In this document: positions 5,960 to 7,411 of the stretch, piece by piece
Position numbering within the stretch: position 1 is the first letter of the stretch
Layout: each line of letters opens with the position of its first letter
Assembly: GCF_019402445.1 (NCBI RefSeq)
Contig: NZ_SRZM01000216.1
Coordinates: 1 to 7,411 of the forward strand
Length of the DNA: 7,411 nucleotides
Reading direction: 5' to 3'
DNA from: Brachyspira pilosicoli
Lineage (GTDB): Bacteria > Spirochaetota > Brachyspiria > Brachyspirales > Brachyspiraceae
Notes under the pieces: generated by a model
Seen by the model: only the letters and a program-made list of their open reading frames with translations
Told to the model about the DNA's origin: nothing
Database searches by the model: none
Program-made: the position numbers and the translations under genes

Positions 5960-7411
5960 TCATCTAAAGAATTTTTTATCGAGATAATCTTTTGAAAGTC
6001 TTAAAACAAATGGTCTTCCATGTGGGCAATTAGTTAATATATTTTCTTCTTCAAGTAAATCAAGTAATGTTTGCATATCATTAAGAGAAAGTTTATCTCC
6101 TGCCTTTGGTGAATATTTACAAGATATTGTGCTGCATGTATGTTTTATTAATTTCTCTAAACTATTATTGCTCTCTTTAGAAATATATATATCCAAAATA
6201 TCTTTAATAATTTTTTCTATCTTTTGATTTTTTGGAATATATATTGGAACTTCATCTATTATAATGCTATTTTTTGAATTAGCTTCAAACTTTATACCTA
6301 TAGATTTTATTTGTTCTTTTGAAGAGTTTAATATATCTATTTCATAATCTCTATACTCTATTTCACAAGGTATAAGCAGTTTCTCGTATTCTAATTTACC
6401 GCTCATTAAAGTTTTGTATATTCTCTCATAATTAAGTCTTTCGTATGCAGCATGCTGGTCTATAATATACATTTCATTTCCTCTTTCGGCTATAATGTAT
6501 GAGGAGAAAGCCTGCCCTACTGCTTTTACATATTCTCCAAACTCTATATTATTTTTTTGCAGTTCTAGATTATTATTATTATTTATATCATTTTTATTAT
6601 ATAACTCATTATTAACATTAGAAACTAATTCATTATTATTAAATACAGTATGAGAATAATTATTTTCTGTCTGATTAAAATTATTGCTAGAATTATTTGT
6701 AGTTACATTATTTTGTATTGGAAATGTTGGAGTGATATCTTTATCAATATCAACTTCAATATTAACAGAAGAAAAATTATTTACACTATTAATATTATTA
6801 TATATTGTATTATAAATTATACCAGAAATATCTCTTTCATTTTTTATTCTCACTTCCTTCTTACTTGGATGCACATTAACATCAACTTTATTTGTATCAA
6901 CATTAATATATAAAAAGAAAAACGGATATCTATCTTTTGGTATAGAGTTAGAATAAGCATTTTTTATAGCATAGGCAATAACTCTATTTTCTATTGGTCT
7001 ATTATTTAAAAATATAAAATTATTCTTCCTCATAGACTGACTTATTTTAGAATTGGAAAAAAGCCCATATATATTTATATCATTTTTCTCTATATTTAAT
7101 TCTATTAAATTTGAAAAAACGTTACTGTCATTCAAATAATTTTCAATTCTATCTTTTAAATTATCAACTTTCAAATAACTATTTACAAGCTTGCCATTAT
7201 TATAGAGCTTCATAGTAATATTAGGCTGAACCAAGGCCTCCATATCAAATACTTCTTTAACTAAATAAAACTCTCTTGATATATGCTTTAAAAACTTGTA
7301 TCTTGCTGGTATATTAAAAAAAAGGTTTTTAGCAGTAATCTTAGTGCCATTAACAGAAGCATAAGGCTTATGTTCTAATATTTTTCCAGCCTCAACAACA
7401 ATTTTGCCGCC
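5960..7411 (-). CDS. mutL: DNA mismatch repair protein MutL (5' end outside the window)
   Basis: MutL couples mismatch recognition by MutS to strand incision. The reading frame stays open to the window edge: 56 codons before the Met at 7243 read GGKIVVEAGK, then GTKITAKNLFFNIPARYKFL, the conserved MutL GT-x-x-x-V-x-x-L-F-x-N-x-P-A-R-x-K-F motif, so that Met is internal. Visible are 483 residues and the stop; roughly the first 110-120 residues (ATP-binding motifs) are missing. Next come the transducer-domain motifs FLNNRPIEN (visible residues 134-142) and VDVNVHPSKKEVR (176-188), an Asn-rich linker (about 206-290), then the C-terminal domain with DQHAAYERLNYE (318-329), which fits DQHA-x2-E-x4-E of nicking-endonuclease MutL, plus SCKYSPKAGDKL (430-441) and CPHGRP (462-467). 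It should therefore cut DNA itself, as in bacteria lacking MutH. It ends convergent with the ABC gene. Confidence 0.97.
   Translation of the reverse strand, partial: GGKIVVEAGKILEHKPYASVNGTKITAKNLFFNIPARYKFLKHISREFYLVKEVFDMEALVQPNITMKLYNNGKLVNSYLKVDNLKDRIENYLNDSNVFSNLIELNIEKNDINIYGLFSNSKISQSMRKNNFIFLNNRPIENRVIAYAIKNAYSNSIPKDRYPFFFLYINVDTNKVDVNVHPSKKEVRIKNERDISGIIYNTIYNNINSVNNFSSVNIEVDIDKDITPTFPIQNNVTTNNSSNNFNQTENNYSHTVFNNNELVSNVNNELYNKNDINNNNNLELQKNNIEFGEYVKAVGQAFSSYIIAERGNEMYIIDQHAAYERLNYERIYKTLMSGKLEYEKLLIPCEIEYRDYEIDILNSSKEQIKSIGIKFEANSKNSIIIDEVPIYIPKNQKIEKIIKDILDIYISKESNNSLEKLIKHTCSTISCKYSPKAGDKLSLNDMQTLLDLLEEENILTNCPHGRPFVLRLSKDYLDKKFFR
6569..6583. repeat. ATT trinucleotide tract in the MutL linker
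   Basis: Five perfect ATT units on the plus strand encode five consecutive Asn (AAT) codons in the MutL linker on the minus strand. Several further short Asn runs lie between 6590 and 6710. Gain or loss of whole triplets would keep the frame and change only the flexible linker length. Confidence 0.75.

Noticed and set aside
6650..6913. 87-codon plus-strand open frame
   Set aside because: It is opposite mutL and consists almost only of Ile, Asn and Tyr, the complement-frame reading of the AT-rich linker; not a gene.
7241..7243. ATG at 7243 as the start of mutL
   Set aside because: The frame continues upstream to the window edge with conserved MutL motifs (GG-K-I-V, L-F-F-N-I-P-A-R), so this Met is internal.

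Overview
This window looks like chromosome of a very AT-rich host-associated spirochaete, most likely Brachyspira. That is an inference from low GC, A/T-ending codons, Asn/Lys/Ile-rich proteins, poly-Asn in MutL and the general look of the proteins; no rRNA or other phylogenetic marker is present. I see seven protein genes, no tRNA or rRNA, no insertion sequence and no CRISPR array.

Layout. Bases 1-235 hold no gene but contain a long imperfect inverted repeat (68-149) and an intrinsic terminator (about 166-204) for the leftward gene purD (236-1492, minus strand; de novo purine synthesis). Bases 1493-1646 are a divergent promoter region. To the right lie five plus-strand genes: a secreted TPR-like protein (1647-2315), a YbaN/DUF454 inner-membrane protein (2399-2794), a probable small outer-membrane beta-barrel (2810-3418), a TetR/AcrR-family repressor (3468-4025) and a fused permease-ATPase ABC half-transporter of CydD-like type (4048-5796). 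A 163-bp convergent gap with a hairpin/direct-repeat element separates these from mutL (5960 to beyond 7411, minus strand; 5' end outside the window).

The most interesting content is the middle block. The promoters of the TPR-like gene and of the DUF454 gene each carry the same palindrome, TGAACA-N-TGTTCA, in exactly the same place: its first T is the last T of the -10 box. A TetR-family gene lies third in the downstream operon and no other copy of the full palindrome was noticed in the window. The simple reading is a self-contained, autoregulated five-gene regulon: one secreted protein, one inner-membrane protein, one outer-membrane protein, the repressor and an ABC transporter, together spanning the envelope. 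The inducer and the transported substrate cannot be read from the sequence. purD and mutL are housekeeping flanks with no evident link to this block.
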